Origin: Phlegmacium glaucopus
Taxonomy: Eukaryota; Basidiomycota; Agaricomycetes; Agaricales; Cortinariaceae
Direction: 5' to 3'
Length of the DNA stretch: 42,634 nt
Assembly (NCBI GenBank): GCA_015039465.1
Contig: MU130546.1
Location: forward strand, 1 to 42,634
Shown: positions 31,177 to 42,375 of the stretch, in pieces
Numbering within the stretch: the first letter of the stretch is position 1
How the letters are laid out: every line of letters starts with the position of its first letter
Position numbers and translations under genes: made by a program
Notes under the pieces: generated by a model
Told to the model about the DNA's origin: nothing
Seen by the model: the letters and a program-made list of their open reading frames with translations, nothing else
The model's database searches: none

Positions 31177-31793
31177 TCATTGTGGGGGAGAAGAGGGTGA
31201 GGCATCATGTGGCTCAAATGATGCAACGGCACTGAGCCGACTTTCTATCTCTCTGATGGCTGCTCCAATCCCCTCCTCTGATTGCAATTCATAATGTAGG
31301 AATGCTTCAAGAAGCTCAACTAGGGTGTTTTGAACAGTTGGGTTGGTTTGGGTTTGCCGATTCTTAGCTATAATTTTGATCCATTCTGTTACTGAGAAAA
31401 AAGTAAGTCATTGAATTTACACAGATTGACAACAACTTACAGATGTGTTGGTTATGAGGGGCTAACTTCATGCATGATGTATTTGGTGCAAAGCTAGGGA
31501 GGAAAATAAGGAAAATATTCAGAAAAACTATTGTAGTTCAGGGCTCACCCAAATAAGGGATTCCTTGAAAGATAATGTCGCATATTCATGTTGCCATCCA
31601 GTCTCATGTAAAATTCGTAAAGCCCATCTGTAGATCCAATGCGCTGTTGAACATAAGATGAGAGATTTTTGGGGAAGGTAGATTTCAATACCCCTAGACC
31701 AATACATCTTCTTGGATCAGGCATTATTATAAGGTTCCATGACTTTGAGGGAGGTGATTTGAGAGATTGCAGAATGCGACGGAGTGGGTTCAT
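31177..31793 (-). CDS. Hypothetical protein, three exons
   Basis: Exons 31793-31549, 31493-31441 and 31391-31177 join with consistent phases to 170 residues. The start is MNPLRRILQSLKSPPSKSW. The middle has a PRRCIGLGVLKSTFPKNL segment, and exon 3 is helical (TEWIKIIAKNRQTQTNPTVQ, then LVELLEAFLHYELQSEEGIG), ending in a Ser/Pro-rich tail. There is no signal peptide, no membrane segment and no known motif. Its 3' end overlaps a cccccac-type word like those in the flanking repeats (tgtgggggag at about 31181), so it may be a gene carried by, or captured in, a repeat element. I do not recognise a function. Confidence 0.5.
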
Positions 31794-31899
31794 GGTGAGG
31801 CAAGTTGAGCTAATGATGGAGATGCAAGTGGGTTAGGGAACCAAAATTGGTGAGAGAGGGTAAGAAAGATCTTACCTAGTGATGTTTTTCGTGGAGACA
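31794..31899. promoter_or_regulatory. Short region upstream of the hypothetical gene
   Basis: About 100 bp separate the start of the minus-strand gene from the decayed plus-strand gene. It may hold the promoter. No motif is identified. Confidence 0.25.
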
Positions 31900-34579
31900 T
31901 CTTATATTACTAAACTTTGTTGCCGCTCGGCAACCTCCGGTAAGTGTTCCATCTCAGCACCTCTACATCCATTCTCTAAGACAACTCTACATCTACTTCT
32001 CCTACTAGCACCGCAACGACTGTCAACACCTAGTACACCCAATGTTCCAGCTGGAACATCAAAGCTACAGTCGTACGTTGGTGGTCTTGTAAAATCTGAT
32101 GAAATTAAAAATGAGAAGAAAACAACCGGAAGAGATTGAATGTTGTTGATCGACTTAGAGAATTGGGGAAAAAATTGGGGAGGTTTGGGAGGGATAAGGA
32201 CCATGCAGTCGCGACTTTGACAGCTTCAGGATCGCAGCAGATGGTGGTGGCACAGTCTGGTAGTGCTCTTACGTCCGACTGGCGGTCTGCATGTGAGACA
32301 AGTCTGTCGACATCTCCCAATGGCTTGAGCACGGTGCTAGAGAGTCGTACACTCGACCATATATCTCTTCAACTCGGCTCACAGGAACAATTTGAACCTG
32401 AACCAGAGGCTACAACTCTAGCAATAATAATCCATCACCTCATTGACTCCCTCCCTTTAAATATCGCATCCATCCCTCCCGACCCCACATCACCTTTCCC
32501 CACCCTCTCCCAACCTCTATCCCCTATTCACTTCAAACTACCCTACTCGTGCAATAACTCACACGAGCCACAACCACAACCACAACTTAAAGACGCCCGA
32601 CTCATCGCTCTACTCTCCAATGCCTCTTTCATGAACGGTTCTCTCTAAAAGGAAACCCCAGCGTATGGAGTATCCTAGAAAACACCCATCGTCCTTTTTC
32701 ATCTCCAAACACCGCAAATTCGCATCTAGATCCTAGTACTCAACATGACGATTCGGAAATTCAGTCTTTAAAGACACCACCAGTCCCAGCAGCTTCAAAT
32801 ATATATCACAACCAGACAGCAAACGAGTCATCGCCGAGCATGGTCTTCGCGGATACATCTAGTATTATGGTTTACTCTCCTCTATTTCCTACTCAATCCG
32901 ATTTCGTCGAATTGGCCGAGCTCGTATCATTTGACGCCGAATCTGATGAGAGGGAAATGCAAGCGGAGGAGCAAGTTGTGATGAGCCCAGATATGGATGG
33001 GGGTCCTGGAGTCGACTCGAAGGTAGCGCCTGGTAAAGGAAACGTTGGTGCCGACTCCCAAGAGGGTCAAGGAGGAACGTCTTGGACTTATGGTGTGGTC
33101 ATTTTCGATATGGTACGGTCCAGACCAGACTCAACGGAGTATATCCCAAACAGCTTCTTTTAATGGGTGTTGCTGCTAAACAACAATCTGTGGATTTCAT
33201 AACATCTCCTCAAGTCGGAACGAGTAATACCGGTTCACCAACAGCACCAAATCAAAAAATCAGATCCGTAGAGTCACAGAAAAGCATACGTGCTTGGGTT
33301 CCTTCATTGTCAAAAACATTCGTTCAAGCCTTCTGGTGGGGTTATCGTTTGTAAGTAAACCTCCTCCGAGTCCATCCATCCTTTCCCACACGCTCATCCC
33401 CCCTAAAACTCCCACCAGATACCCCTTCCCCACCCATCCTCGAAATCCTAAGCGACAAGACCTCAGAAGCAGCCAAACGATCAGCAGTGACAACAACAGC
33501 CTTAACGTAATTTTTCAATAACCTACCTGTTGACGTATTTCCACCACCTCTGAGACCTATCTCATTCTGCTTCAACACTTGGTTCCACTTTTAGGTTATA
33601 TTGGGTCGTTTATTTCGTGGAGTTGGAGTACAATTAGGAGTTATGATGTTGGTGAGTTTGTTCTTTTTTTTGGATTATAGATTTGAATGTTGATGGTTTT
33701 CTTTTTACTTTCTTGGGAAGGGTATAGTGGTACATTAACTAGTACTTGTGTTTTAGCTGTTGCTTTGATTCCCGGGGCCTGGTACGAGCGGGATTTCCCG
33801 AAATCGCCAAGTCCAAGTTCGCCTATTCCGCTTCCGCGTCCTTTGTCAATACAGTCATTTGTACCTCCTACGCTGCCGACTGACCATGATATCCCCACGA
33901 GCGTGTATGCTACGCCGATGTCCTCTATGGTTCGCCTGCACGTCCCCACTGTTAATGGCGAGAATTGGGAGTTAGATTCGTCATTAGCCTCATCTTCACC
34001 CTCGTGACCATCGCATGTACCACCATTGTTACCACCACCGTTACAGATATCATCTCCAACTCATTATCCAACGACGATTCCTCCAACTTTACGGGAGTCG
34101 CTCACTCTTAATAACCCTTCTTCAATCCTCTCATCACCTCGAGGTCGTACACCCCACTCGAACAGCCGGGTGGGACCATCTTCTCCTTTAATCAACAACG
34201 TCATCCCGCCTCCTGTAACAATCCACAACAACGCCATCCCACCACCGCCATCGCCCACAACGCCAACGCCCAATTTCTAATAACATCTATACCTACCGAA
34301 CTACCACCCATACCTCCTGAACGCCCATTCAGCCCAAAGCTGATAAATCGGTTATTGCGTGGACCTGTGTTACAGACTCTGCCGCTTCCTGATGTGGATG
34401 GGGGCGTCGGTGTTGGCGTTGGCGTTGGCGTTGTTAGTGGTAGTGTTGGTGTGGGTAGCGGTTTTGTGGATCAGACTAGGGGTTCAAGTTTGAAGAAGAA
34501 GAAGAATGCAAAGATTGAGAGTAGTAGTCAGAGAACGAAGACTTCAATGACATTGAGTCCGAGTCGAAGGATTGATTGA
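31900..34579 (+). pseudogene. Decayed conserved Agaricomycete protein gene
   Basis: Pieces of one long protein lie in order but in shifting frames. An N-terminal part has STPNVPAGTSKLQSYVGGLV. A part at 32136-32648 ends in LIALLSNASFMNGS. After a frameshift near 32645 it continues KGNPSVWSILENTH. A hydrophobic core reads AFWWGYRL, then ILEILSDKTSEAAKRSAVTT, then GYIGSFISWSWSTIRSYDVG and LAVALIPGAWYERDFP. A Pro/Ser-rich tail follows. Breaks are the frameshift near 32645, a TAA near 33509 within the core (after TTTALT), a TGA at 34005, and a frameshift near 34260. I know the W-GYRL-LPPP-(I/V) ... GYIG-F-(A/S)WSW pattern from uncharacterised Agaricomycete proteins with two or three membrane helices. 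Function is unknown. Several breaks argue against sequencing error. Confidence 0.65.
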
Positions 34580-35529
34580 GGTTTATGCATTATGGGTCTA
34601 TCCCTGGTCCAATCCCTTTTACACTACTTCTGGAAATGTACGACACCACTCTAGTCTATTGCTGGCCAAAGGTCTGTCAATTGGGGGGTCCGGTCGCCAT
34701 TCGCCACCTAGTGTTCTGCAAGTGCGTCTAGTGAACATAGCATTAAGTCAGAGCAATTTTTGGTTAGGTGAACATGGGCTTTGGATCATGAACCTGTGTA
34801 AGTACTCAGTATAATACGCCCTCGACCTCAAGCCCTTCTACTACTAAGCTTCGCTCGACGGTCCAGTCCCAAACCTTGTCAGCTGATTATATCAAAAAAA
34901 CAAAAAAAAATCAGTAGTTACAGCATCGAATATCTTCCAAGGGCTCAAAGGTAGTACTACTTGACTAGACGACCCACGGGCCTGTCCCGGTTCACTCTCA
35001 GTAAAAAACGAATGTTGTTTGAACGTTAATTCACTTTCGATGATGTGGTGCTAATTTCGTATAAATGTCATGTAAATACTTGTGTAGATGTTTAAGGACG
35101 GTGCATCATGAGTAATACTGCCAACGAAACTGACCATGACGATCCTTGTAAGCTCCAGAAATTTATTCAAAAATTTATGCAACTTTTTTGGGAATGTTGT
35201 CATCGTTGTTGGCTTCAGTCCCTGTGGTGACGTTTACAATCCGATGATACCAAAAAAAAACAGAATCAGGGTGGCGCTGCTAGAGTTAGAAAAAGTTCGG
35301 GGCACATATGGAATTGTCTGATGAAGTGATGATGTAGCACGACAATATATGACTAGTAGGAGGAAGATCAGGCTACCAAAGTCCAGTGTGCCACTTCTGT
35401 CGAATGATTGTTTCCCTTGTACAAGCAGTACTTTCAACGAAGAATCCTAACCTCCAATGTCACATATGCATGACGTCAGACAAACCTTACCGTTGACCCA
35501 TCAACCTTTTTTTCCCATCACTTACTTAC
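34580..35529. other. Intergenic region, no gene seen
   Basis: Only short open frames are present, none with recognisable content. A plus frame at 35136-35321 and its minus shadow look like chance. Confidence 0.5.
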
Positions 35530-36010
35530 CCTCTCCTCGTCGACTTGGCCGTTCTGGTGGGTTTATGGTAAGCAATTTTCAAAAGATCTATGAAGGAAGG
35601 CGTCTTGACTGCTTCTCTTTTCCTATGCGTTACATAGCTCTGGCGATGTGGCGTCGTCGAATAGCTTTGATCGCTGTTCTCGTCTTTCTGGGATTAATGT
35701 CACTCGGTATGAGTCACCGTTGCGATCATGCTTTTTTCATTGTCATTTATTTATCAAGCGTCCGGCCTTCTCAATATATTATTCGGATCCTTGGTTCATC
35801 TTGGTGATGACAGGCGTCACAGTCATTCTCAACGTCCTCACCGCCATCTTGATTACTTTACGAATTCTACATTTCGAAAGATACACCCCGAAGACAATGG
35901 GAGTGGAACATAACAGTCCCTACATGACCATCCTTATCATCTGCGTTGAATCTTCGGCGCTCCATGGTCGTCCCCAGCCTGGTCTACTTCATTCTGGTCT
36001 TTCAGCAAGC
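35530..36010 (+). pseudogene. Third, truncated copy of the seven-helix membrane protein gene
   Basis: On the plus strand this matches exons 2-3 and the introns of the gene at 5209-6273. Shared landmarks are ggtgggtttatggtaagc before intron 1, tagctctggcgatgt after it, ccgtcgtcgaatagctttga-like sequence, then MTGVTVILNVLTAILITLRI and CVESSA. Exon 2 has an internal deletion (gatgtggcgtcgtcg where the intact gene has about 25 bp more), and a frameshift follows CVESSA before SLVYFILVFQQANVS is reached in another frame. The first and last exons are missing. It lies some 30 kb from the tandem pair and in opposite orientation. Confidence 0.8.
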
Positions 36011-36930
36011 TAACGTATCATAAAGTTTTGAAGTGATAATCGATAATCACTTAGGGCCATTGATCTCGCAAGCATCCAGAATTCTCGATGGCTTCGTCTA
36101 CTTGCGTGTGCATCCTATAGATGTAGGTAGTAGACTGTCAAGACGATATCGATCAAGATATCAGTTGCTTTCCTATTTTCGTTCGAAATGGTGATCCTCG
36201 AAACGTATGCGTCGAATGGCCTGCTCTCTAGAAGAATAACGCACGGCAGGTCTTTATATTGCATTTGTGTTGACCCAGATCCGAAAGACGCTCGAAGACA
36301 TCCGAGTCGACATGGATCGGGACTCCACATTGATAGTATTGCTGGCCACGCTGCGAATGTTCAAATATATTATTTTGACATAGACACAAGCGTGACAGTG
36401 GCAGCGGCGATGAAACATGCCTTCCCTTGTCAGCATGAGTATCAGGATTCGTATTGGCTGCGTATAGTTAATTTAGATCTTGGTGGGCTTACTTTCCATG
36501 TGCTCTTATCTGCTCTCCAAGTCCGTGGCACCGAGTTGACGAATACGGCATCCGAGGCAATCATGATGGCTGGCAGGACAACTGGTGGCATTGGTGTGGT
36601 AAATTGTGCAAATCTTTCCGTTCCGTTGTTCTTTTAGCGCCGTCTCTAGCATTAAGGAACAGGCGGTTATCAAAACAGTGTGTCATATGCCGTGATGTTG
36701 GTGTTGACATGTGTTGATCAAAGGCTTCCAGAAATAAACGGACACCAGTTTTGGCTTCTGACTGGCATTCACTGGCACCATTCAAAGTCCTTCGCCTTAG
36801 GATCCCTACCGGTCGTGTTTTATTTGTTATTGAGACTGGATATTTAGTTCGAACGATAGGAACCTCTGGGTTCACGCTTTTTCGTTGGTCCTTGTATCGA
36901 GGAGTCGAAGTCAGAAGAAGGAATGAGATT
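36011..36930. other. Unassigned region with one long open frame
   Basis: A 149-codon plus frame at 36188-36637 contains no motif I recognise. In another frame the words YIAFVLTQIRKTLEDIRVDM and STLIVLLATLRMFKYIIL look more protein-like and could be the decayed cytoplasmic loop and helix of another membrane protein. Neither reading is strong. Plus and minus frames at 36561-36951 are also unconvincing. Confidence 0.3.
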
Positions 36931-38353
36931 AGAAGCACCAGACCTGGCTAGATGGACACGGTTTGCGGCTAAAGGTGGTATCGGGAAGTGTACAGCGATC
37001 TGCGACTGTGGCAGAGAGCGCAGATGATCTCATGTTCCTCAAGGTCTTTCCTTTCCTCTTTTTTCGTGATTTATGGTTGATATATGGATCTAGGATGACG
37101 AGATTACTGTCCTACTGCAACATCCTGACCAGGAAAACCTCTTTTTGGTATGCATTCCTTTTTTTCTTCTTGACTTGTATGTTATTTAATATTGGGTCGG
37201 GGCTACTGCGAGGGTGTGGTTGGCCATTTTTCTGGTTCTGACGTTCATTTTCATGCGAAGTTGAAGGTGCCTATCAAAGCCAAGCGAGCGTCAACGTCCA
37301 GTGGGAAGTCACCGACACCCTCTTCTGACATCCACTCGCCCATTGGTTGACCTTCTTCTCGCCGTAGCTCAAGTTCCAAAATGGAGGCAGAATTGCTTGA
37401 GCGTCAGGCCTCCCAGCAGCGCCGCGTCCAGGCCCAGATACCTTCTCGTATGCAGCCCATGGAAGATGAACGACAGCGATCTCCACCTACGACGTTCTCG
37501 AGTTCTTCAAATGGAACTGATTCTGTTGTGACCACTCCTGCTCTTGGCTACTTTTCTAGCCCAGAAATCAAGCATATATGATACCCCAAGTCCTCGAGAT
37601 GCTCATTTTTCCGTTGAGGCGCCGCGGTCGAAGTCCATGCCGCCAACAAGAGCATCGTCGCCTCCAACTGTGTCTGTGTCGTATTCGCATGCCACTATGA
37701 TCCCAACGGTGTACAAAACCAATATACATATCCCTCCAGCCCTCAACCTCACGCCTGAGTCGACTACCCCCCCTTCGAATTACCAAACGTTCTCCTGCAT
37801 CTCCACCTGTACTCACCCAAGCCTATCGGTATCCCCAGCGCCACCATCCTCAGTTCCAGATAGTTCTTATTCTACGTACGACGAACGGTCTAAACGCCAC
37901 TCCATCGAAATGTCTGACGTTGAAGTTGGGATTGGGTTGTCCCTTCTTCAAGACCTCGCCAATGGAATGGATTCCGATTCTGATGATAGTGACGATCAAT
38001 GGTCGAAGCCTGATCAACGTAATCCTGCAGCAGGTATTCCGGACTCTGATTCCTATGCAGCTGCTCTCAATCGTGTGGGACACAGGAGGGATAGTTTAGA
38101 TGAGGGAACACAAGATAGCACAGTTGAAGGGTTGGGCTATGTTCAATCAGAAGAGGATCATGAAGAGAGACCTGGCAGGTACGGGAAGGCGCGCCGTGAT
38201 TGTGGAAGAGATACCCTCGCAGACGACGTCTGTGGTGACTCCTAGGAGAGCATCTCCAAATATAATTCCAATGTCAATGCTATCCATAATCCTAATACCT
38301 TCCTACCCTCATCAACTTCGCCCATCTCGCCATAGGGTTAACCCAAAACCCTA
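36931..38353 (+). pseudogene. Decayed SH3-domain protein gene
   Basis: The readable start is LDGHGLRLKVVSGSVQRSAT. An SH3-like domain is split by two introns: SADDLMFLK, then DDEITVLLQHPDQENLFL, then GYCEGVVGHFSGSDVHFHAK. A long Ser/Pro-rich region follows, with MSDVEVGIGLSLLQDLANGM and an acidic SDSDDSDD stretch. Breaks are clear: no AG precedes the exon starting GGCTACTGC near 37199 (gtcgg where an acceptor is needed); an in-frame TGA follows SPIG near 37347; frames shift near 37555 (SPEIKHI against AQKSSIYDTPSPRD) and again near 38190. Fungal SH3 proteins of this kind often act in polarity or cytoskeleton scaffolds, but I cannot name the parent gene. Confidence 0.6.
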
Positions 38354-38490
38354 AGTCAAGTATTTTATGAGATATATGAGAGCAGAAAGCAAATTTAACT
38401 ACATGTATACTTCCATCAACCTAAATACAACCATCGCAACGAGCGCACCCCCCGGTCAATTACTGGAATGCCGAAATAAAGGCAACAATT
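38354..38490. other. Short intergenic gap
   Basis: Nothing is recognisable between the decayed SH3 gene and the stop codon of the NACHT gene. Confidence 0.5.
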
Positions 38491-41209
38491 TCAAAGCAAA
38501 CCGCTTTGAAGATGCCGAGGGAAAACCATGCCGAGCAGTGTTCTTGAAAGTCTAGATTCGACAGGCATCGTCGTGATAGGATTGAAGAGATTGAGTGGTG
38601 CGAGAGCAAGGAGCCGCTCAGCTTCATGACATCGCTAATTGGAAATAAGAATGCTTTTGATGATGATGATTCGCAATTGCGCGCTCACCTTGACATAAGT
38701 TTCGAATATGGCCGAGACCCTAGGCCGCATGTAGGCGAGTTTAAAGACTTTCAAGAGTTCTGCTACTCGAGGCTGGTCCATAAATGATACGAGCTCCGGT
38801 AATGGGGCAGCCAGTGACAAAAGAGGCATGACCTCCTCAAGAAGGATACTTATGGTTCTGGCCTCTAGTCGAGTCAATCCAGTGCTGTCGTCCGCTGAAT
38901 TACCAAGGTCATCCGGATTCAGAAGGTGCAAATGATAATCACGATTACGCAAATCCTGATTGAGTCTGTGAAGGTACCATCCTTTCAACTATCAAGACCA
39001 AGCGACGATAAAAGCTTGTACTCACGGTGTGAGACAGTTTACTACCGACTGCAGGCAGCGGAAGGCCATGCGTGCAATGTCTTTATCACTGACATAAAAA
39101 TGATCAGCTCGCCGATGGTCGCGAAGAAAATCTCTGAGCAGAACGAGAGCTTGAGGGTGGTGATATTTATCATTTAAGAGCTGAACTAGATTGAGCGCAT
39201 CTCTATCACGCTTGAAGGTATCTTGTCCTAATCTGCACTTTAGCTCTCTCCAAAATGGGTGGTATCGCATCACGGAGGGTGGACTACCGGGTATAGGTCT
39301 CGTATCTACCCCTTCGTCATAGGCGCACGTAAATGGAGAGCCGCCAGCTACAAGAACGAGTAAGTCGCGAAGAGTTTCATTTGAGTGATACGCGGGGAGA
39401 TGTTCTTTGAAGTGATTGTCAATTTTTCGGTGGACAAGGCGATACAAAGAGTCTGCATCGGCAAATTTCTAAAAATGAACATATGAAAGTTAATATCGTC
39501 GCAAAGGATGCGTGTGGTAATAGCGACTTACCGATGCTGAAATGCTTGAGAAAACTTCACCTAAGAACTCGTAGGACTCGTAGTCCCTTCGTTTGTACAA
39601 TACGTAGTGCTTCTGCATGGCAGCGGACATGATATCGAACTGCAAGATCTCCTGGCGGAGTTCGTCAGTTGGCGCAGCTGCTCGCAAATGTTGGGATAAG
39701 CAAGCCCATAGGTCGATGTTATTCTTGCGGTCCTCTATCAAAATTGTTTAAGAAATTGCTCTGTTGCCAATGGACATCATTCAACGTACTGTGCATCGTG
39801 TAATATTTCATATAGCAAATGGCGATATCCGCATGCGCATGTTCTTTATCTATGTGAAACCTTCCAGAGCGAGAGCGGTCTACCAGGAAGTCTTGAAGAG
39901 AGGCGTGTAGAAAGCGCAAATCACAGCCATCGTCAATGACCTGAATGAGGACCAAGTCGAGATTGGCCAAGCAATATCGCATTTCCCCCTCCTTGAGTAG
40001 TAGAAACTGTTCGATGGTGAAAACAGCTTGCGTCTCAAAGAACCGGGGATTGAGCGTCGTCCCGATGTTTAAATTGGTTCCCTCATTCATTTTGAAAGCC
40101 AATATGCGGAGTGCTGACTTTAGGCCTTTGACGGAAGAAAAGATGTGACTATACAAAGCATCCAATTCACCAAAGGGAGAATCTTCATCTTGAGCTGACA
40201 GTCCAAGAATAATATCCAAGCGTTCACCAGGAAGGTCATGGATCGAACCGACGAATCTTACCACTGTTGATGCGAAGATGAACTGTCCTGATGACTTGCG
40301 GACGAGATTATAGATGACATCGGGTGAGGGCCACGAATCAGGAATGTGCGACCTAAAGGGATGTTCTCTTTTCATGTCATCAAACTTGTCAACAAGAAAC
40401 TGCCTAATATCGTCATCTGGGTGGAATGAGTCATCCAAGTGAAGTCGTGTTGAAAGGAGGTTGAGATGGCCCATATCGAAGGCGGCACATAGGTGGTGTT
40501 CTGGTCGACTTGCAATAAATAGAGCCAGGGAAAGGTTATTCTGTCGCAGAATTTCACTGAGTACATGTAAGATGTGGATCTGAACCTTTGGATCATGGCA
40601 TTCGTCGAGTCCATCGATGATTATTAACCGTGGTGGCTGTTCTGAAGGTATCGCTTCATAAGCCAGCTGTAGAGGCTGGACGATTAAAGATTGGATCTGA
40701 GCCTCAAGCGATTTATCAACTAAAGAAGGGTCGCTCTCAACGGCTTGCTCAATATGCTCACGTGTCGTTGGAAAGGATATTGCGATCTGGTAAGCGATGG
40801 TAGGGATAAGTTTCTTCCCGTTGTTGCGGCCTTCTGCGGTCCGTGAGAAGAAGAAACTAGCGAGAAGGAGTCCCAGAGCATGACACATTTCAGCAATAGT
40901 CTGAGCAATGGCCGATTTTCCAGCGCCAGCTGGACCATGTAGCCATAGCATCGGAAATTTGCGTTGAGATTCCTCGACCCAGCCCATAATAATGCGTAAA
41001 ACGGCTACTCGGGTATTTGGATGGCATTTTGGTGGGTCGAATCGTTCGCCAGAATTGTGGAAGGCGCCAGGAGACATGTGTTGGTGAAGGATGTCAAGTC
41101 CTTTCGAATTTGATTTATCCGTTATATTAGATTTTACAATTTTTTGGTGAAAAAAAGACGTATTTCGCACCTTTTCTCGAGCCGCTGTAATGTAAGAATG
41201 TTCCCCCAT
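38491..41209 (-). CDS. NACHT-domain NLR-like protein
   Basis: Five exons (41209-39790, 39734-39532, 39468-39026, 38965-38689, 38634-38491) total exactly 829 codons, giving 828 residues. Residues 45-75 hold the GAFHNSGERFDPPKCHP block that precedes the NACHT domain in many Agaricomycete NLRs. The P-loop is HGPAGAGKSAIAQT (residues about 91-104) and Walker B is RLIIIDGLDECHD (about 195-207). A sensor-type ASRPEHH and a helical FLHASLQDFLVD segment follow. The C-terminal 350 residues are helical and show no WD40, ankyrin or TPR repeats, so this is a short form. I see no N-terminal effector domain. Such proteins are thought to act as STAND switches in non-self recognition and cell death; here that is inference. 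Exon 1 and exon 2 look frameshifted unless the 55 bp GTACGT..TAG intron is used. Confidence 0.87.
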
Positions 41210-42055
41210 TTATGATTGTATTCGAATTAGAAAACATAGCGCTGTTCAAATTGAGGCAAGAACAGATGTGGAGCCTAATCGTGTCTGTGGCGGCGGGGTG
41301 TAGTCAGTAGGATCATGTCCTACAACACATTCATAAGGCCTCGAACGTTTGAAACCTGGGACTTGGAAAGAAAGGTGAGGACAGATAGTAGGCTGGGATT
41401 GATAGATGCCGTTTTGAAGTCCGCCAGCAGTACACCATTGTTATTTACAGCTGTTTTCATATCGATAGCCAAAAATACGATCTTACCATGTGATGTCCCA
41501 AATATCTTCCAACATTTAGAGTCCGCCCGCAAGCCGAAGGCAACCAGTGTTATCTCGTGATCTCTACAAAACTTCAATTCCGACCCCGACCAAGCGTCCA
41601 ATGATGGCCTATCGAAATGAAAACAGCTGTACTTATGTTGCACAGGCCTTATATGACTATCTTTGCGAGTCAGTAGCATGTGGCCGAGCAATATTAGGTT
41701 GTAATATTTCAAAGAAATTCTTACGAGAGTCGTAACGAGACATTTGCACAAGCTGGTAATGGTATGTGTTGGGTGGAAGTACTTCAAGAAGCAACGCTGC
41801 ATGACCCAGTCGTTAGGAGTATATGACGCGACCAGTGAGTCTCGTAACCTATAAATTAGGAGTAGCATTTGTCTTGGTTCTGTGATGTGAAACCATGTTG
41901 CATGTTGCAAATCACACAAGAATCACTCGACACCAGCCTTACCTAACCGAATTTGGAATCATAAAAATTATTTGTCAGTTTGAAACTTTGATTACTCAAT
42001 CCTTTGCTATATCCCACTATGTAGCAGATGAGTCGAGTTGTGATGACAAGCCATG
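41210..42055. other. Upstream region of the NACHT gene, with an unassigned open frame
   Basis: A 199-codon minus frame at 41320-41919 has protein-like stretches near its end (ITLVAFGLRADSKCWKIFG, then GKIVFLAIDMKTAVNNNGVL). I do not recognise it. It could be an N-terminal exon of the NACHT gene, because a good acceptor (cttacattacag) lies just after the assigned start, but I find no strong donor joining the two. Confidence 0.35.
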
Positions 42056-42146
42056 AACCCGTGCCTTCGGCACGGCGCCGCTCCGCTTTGCCGGCCTCCA
42101 GCACGGATTCAGGGCTTGCCGGGGGCTCCGCCCCCTGGACCCCTGG
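42056..42146. repeat. GC-rich hairpin cluster
   Basis: In otherwise AT-rich DNA there is a 90 bp GC-rich stretch. It has a perfect 7 bp hairpin (ccgtgcc-ttc-ggcacgg, 42059-42075), a cggcgccg core, and a perfect 6 bp hairpin (gggggc-tcc-gccccc, 42121-42135). It may be the conserved end of a repeat element. Confidence 0.8.
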
Positions 42147-42162
42147 CTGCATCACAACAGTG

Positions 42163-42375
42163 GACTCAGTTCAAAATCCTAATAGCAAACTCAGTTGAAA
42201 ATCCCAATAGTAGACCCAGTTGAAAATCCCAATGGTAGACCCAGTTGAAAATCCTAATGGTAGACCCAGTCTGATATCCCAATAGTAGACTCAGTATCTT
42301 ATCCCAATAGTAGACTCAGTATCTTATCCCAACTTTTTTATCTCAGTAGTAGACCCTATCTGATATCCCAAGAGT
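42163..42375 (+). repeat. 25 bp tandem repeat, about eight copies
   Basis: Units of the form tgaaaatcccaatagtagac plus ccagt follow one another. Later copies change the first bases to ctgatat or atcttat. The array begins directly after the GC-rich hairpins, so both may belong to one element running to the window edge. Confidence 0.85.

Noticed and set aside
36188..36637. 149-codon frame as a real gene
   Set aside because: It has no motif or splice context, and another frame of the same DNA looks more protein-like but has stops. Left unassigned.
39719..39790. Frameshift between the NACHT exon and the following helical part
   Set aside because: A 55 bp GTACGT..TAG intron restores the frame exactly, and the total length is a multiple of three.
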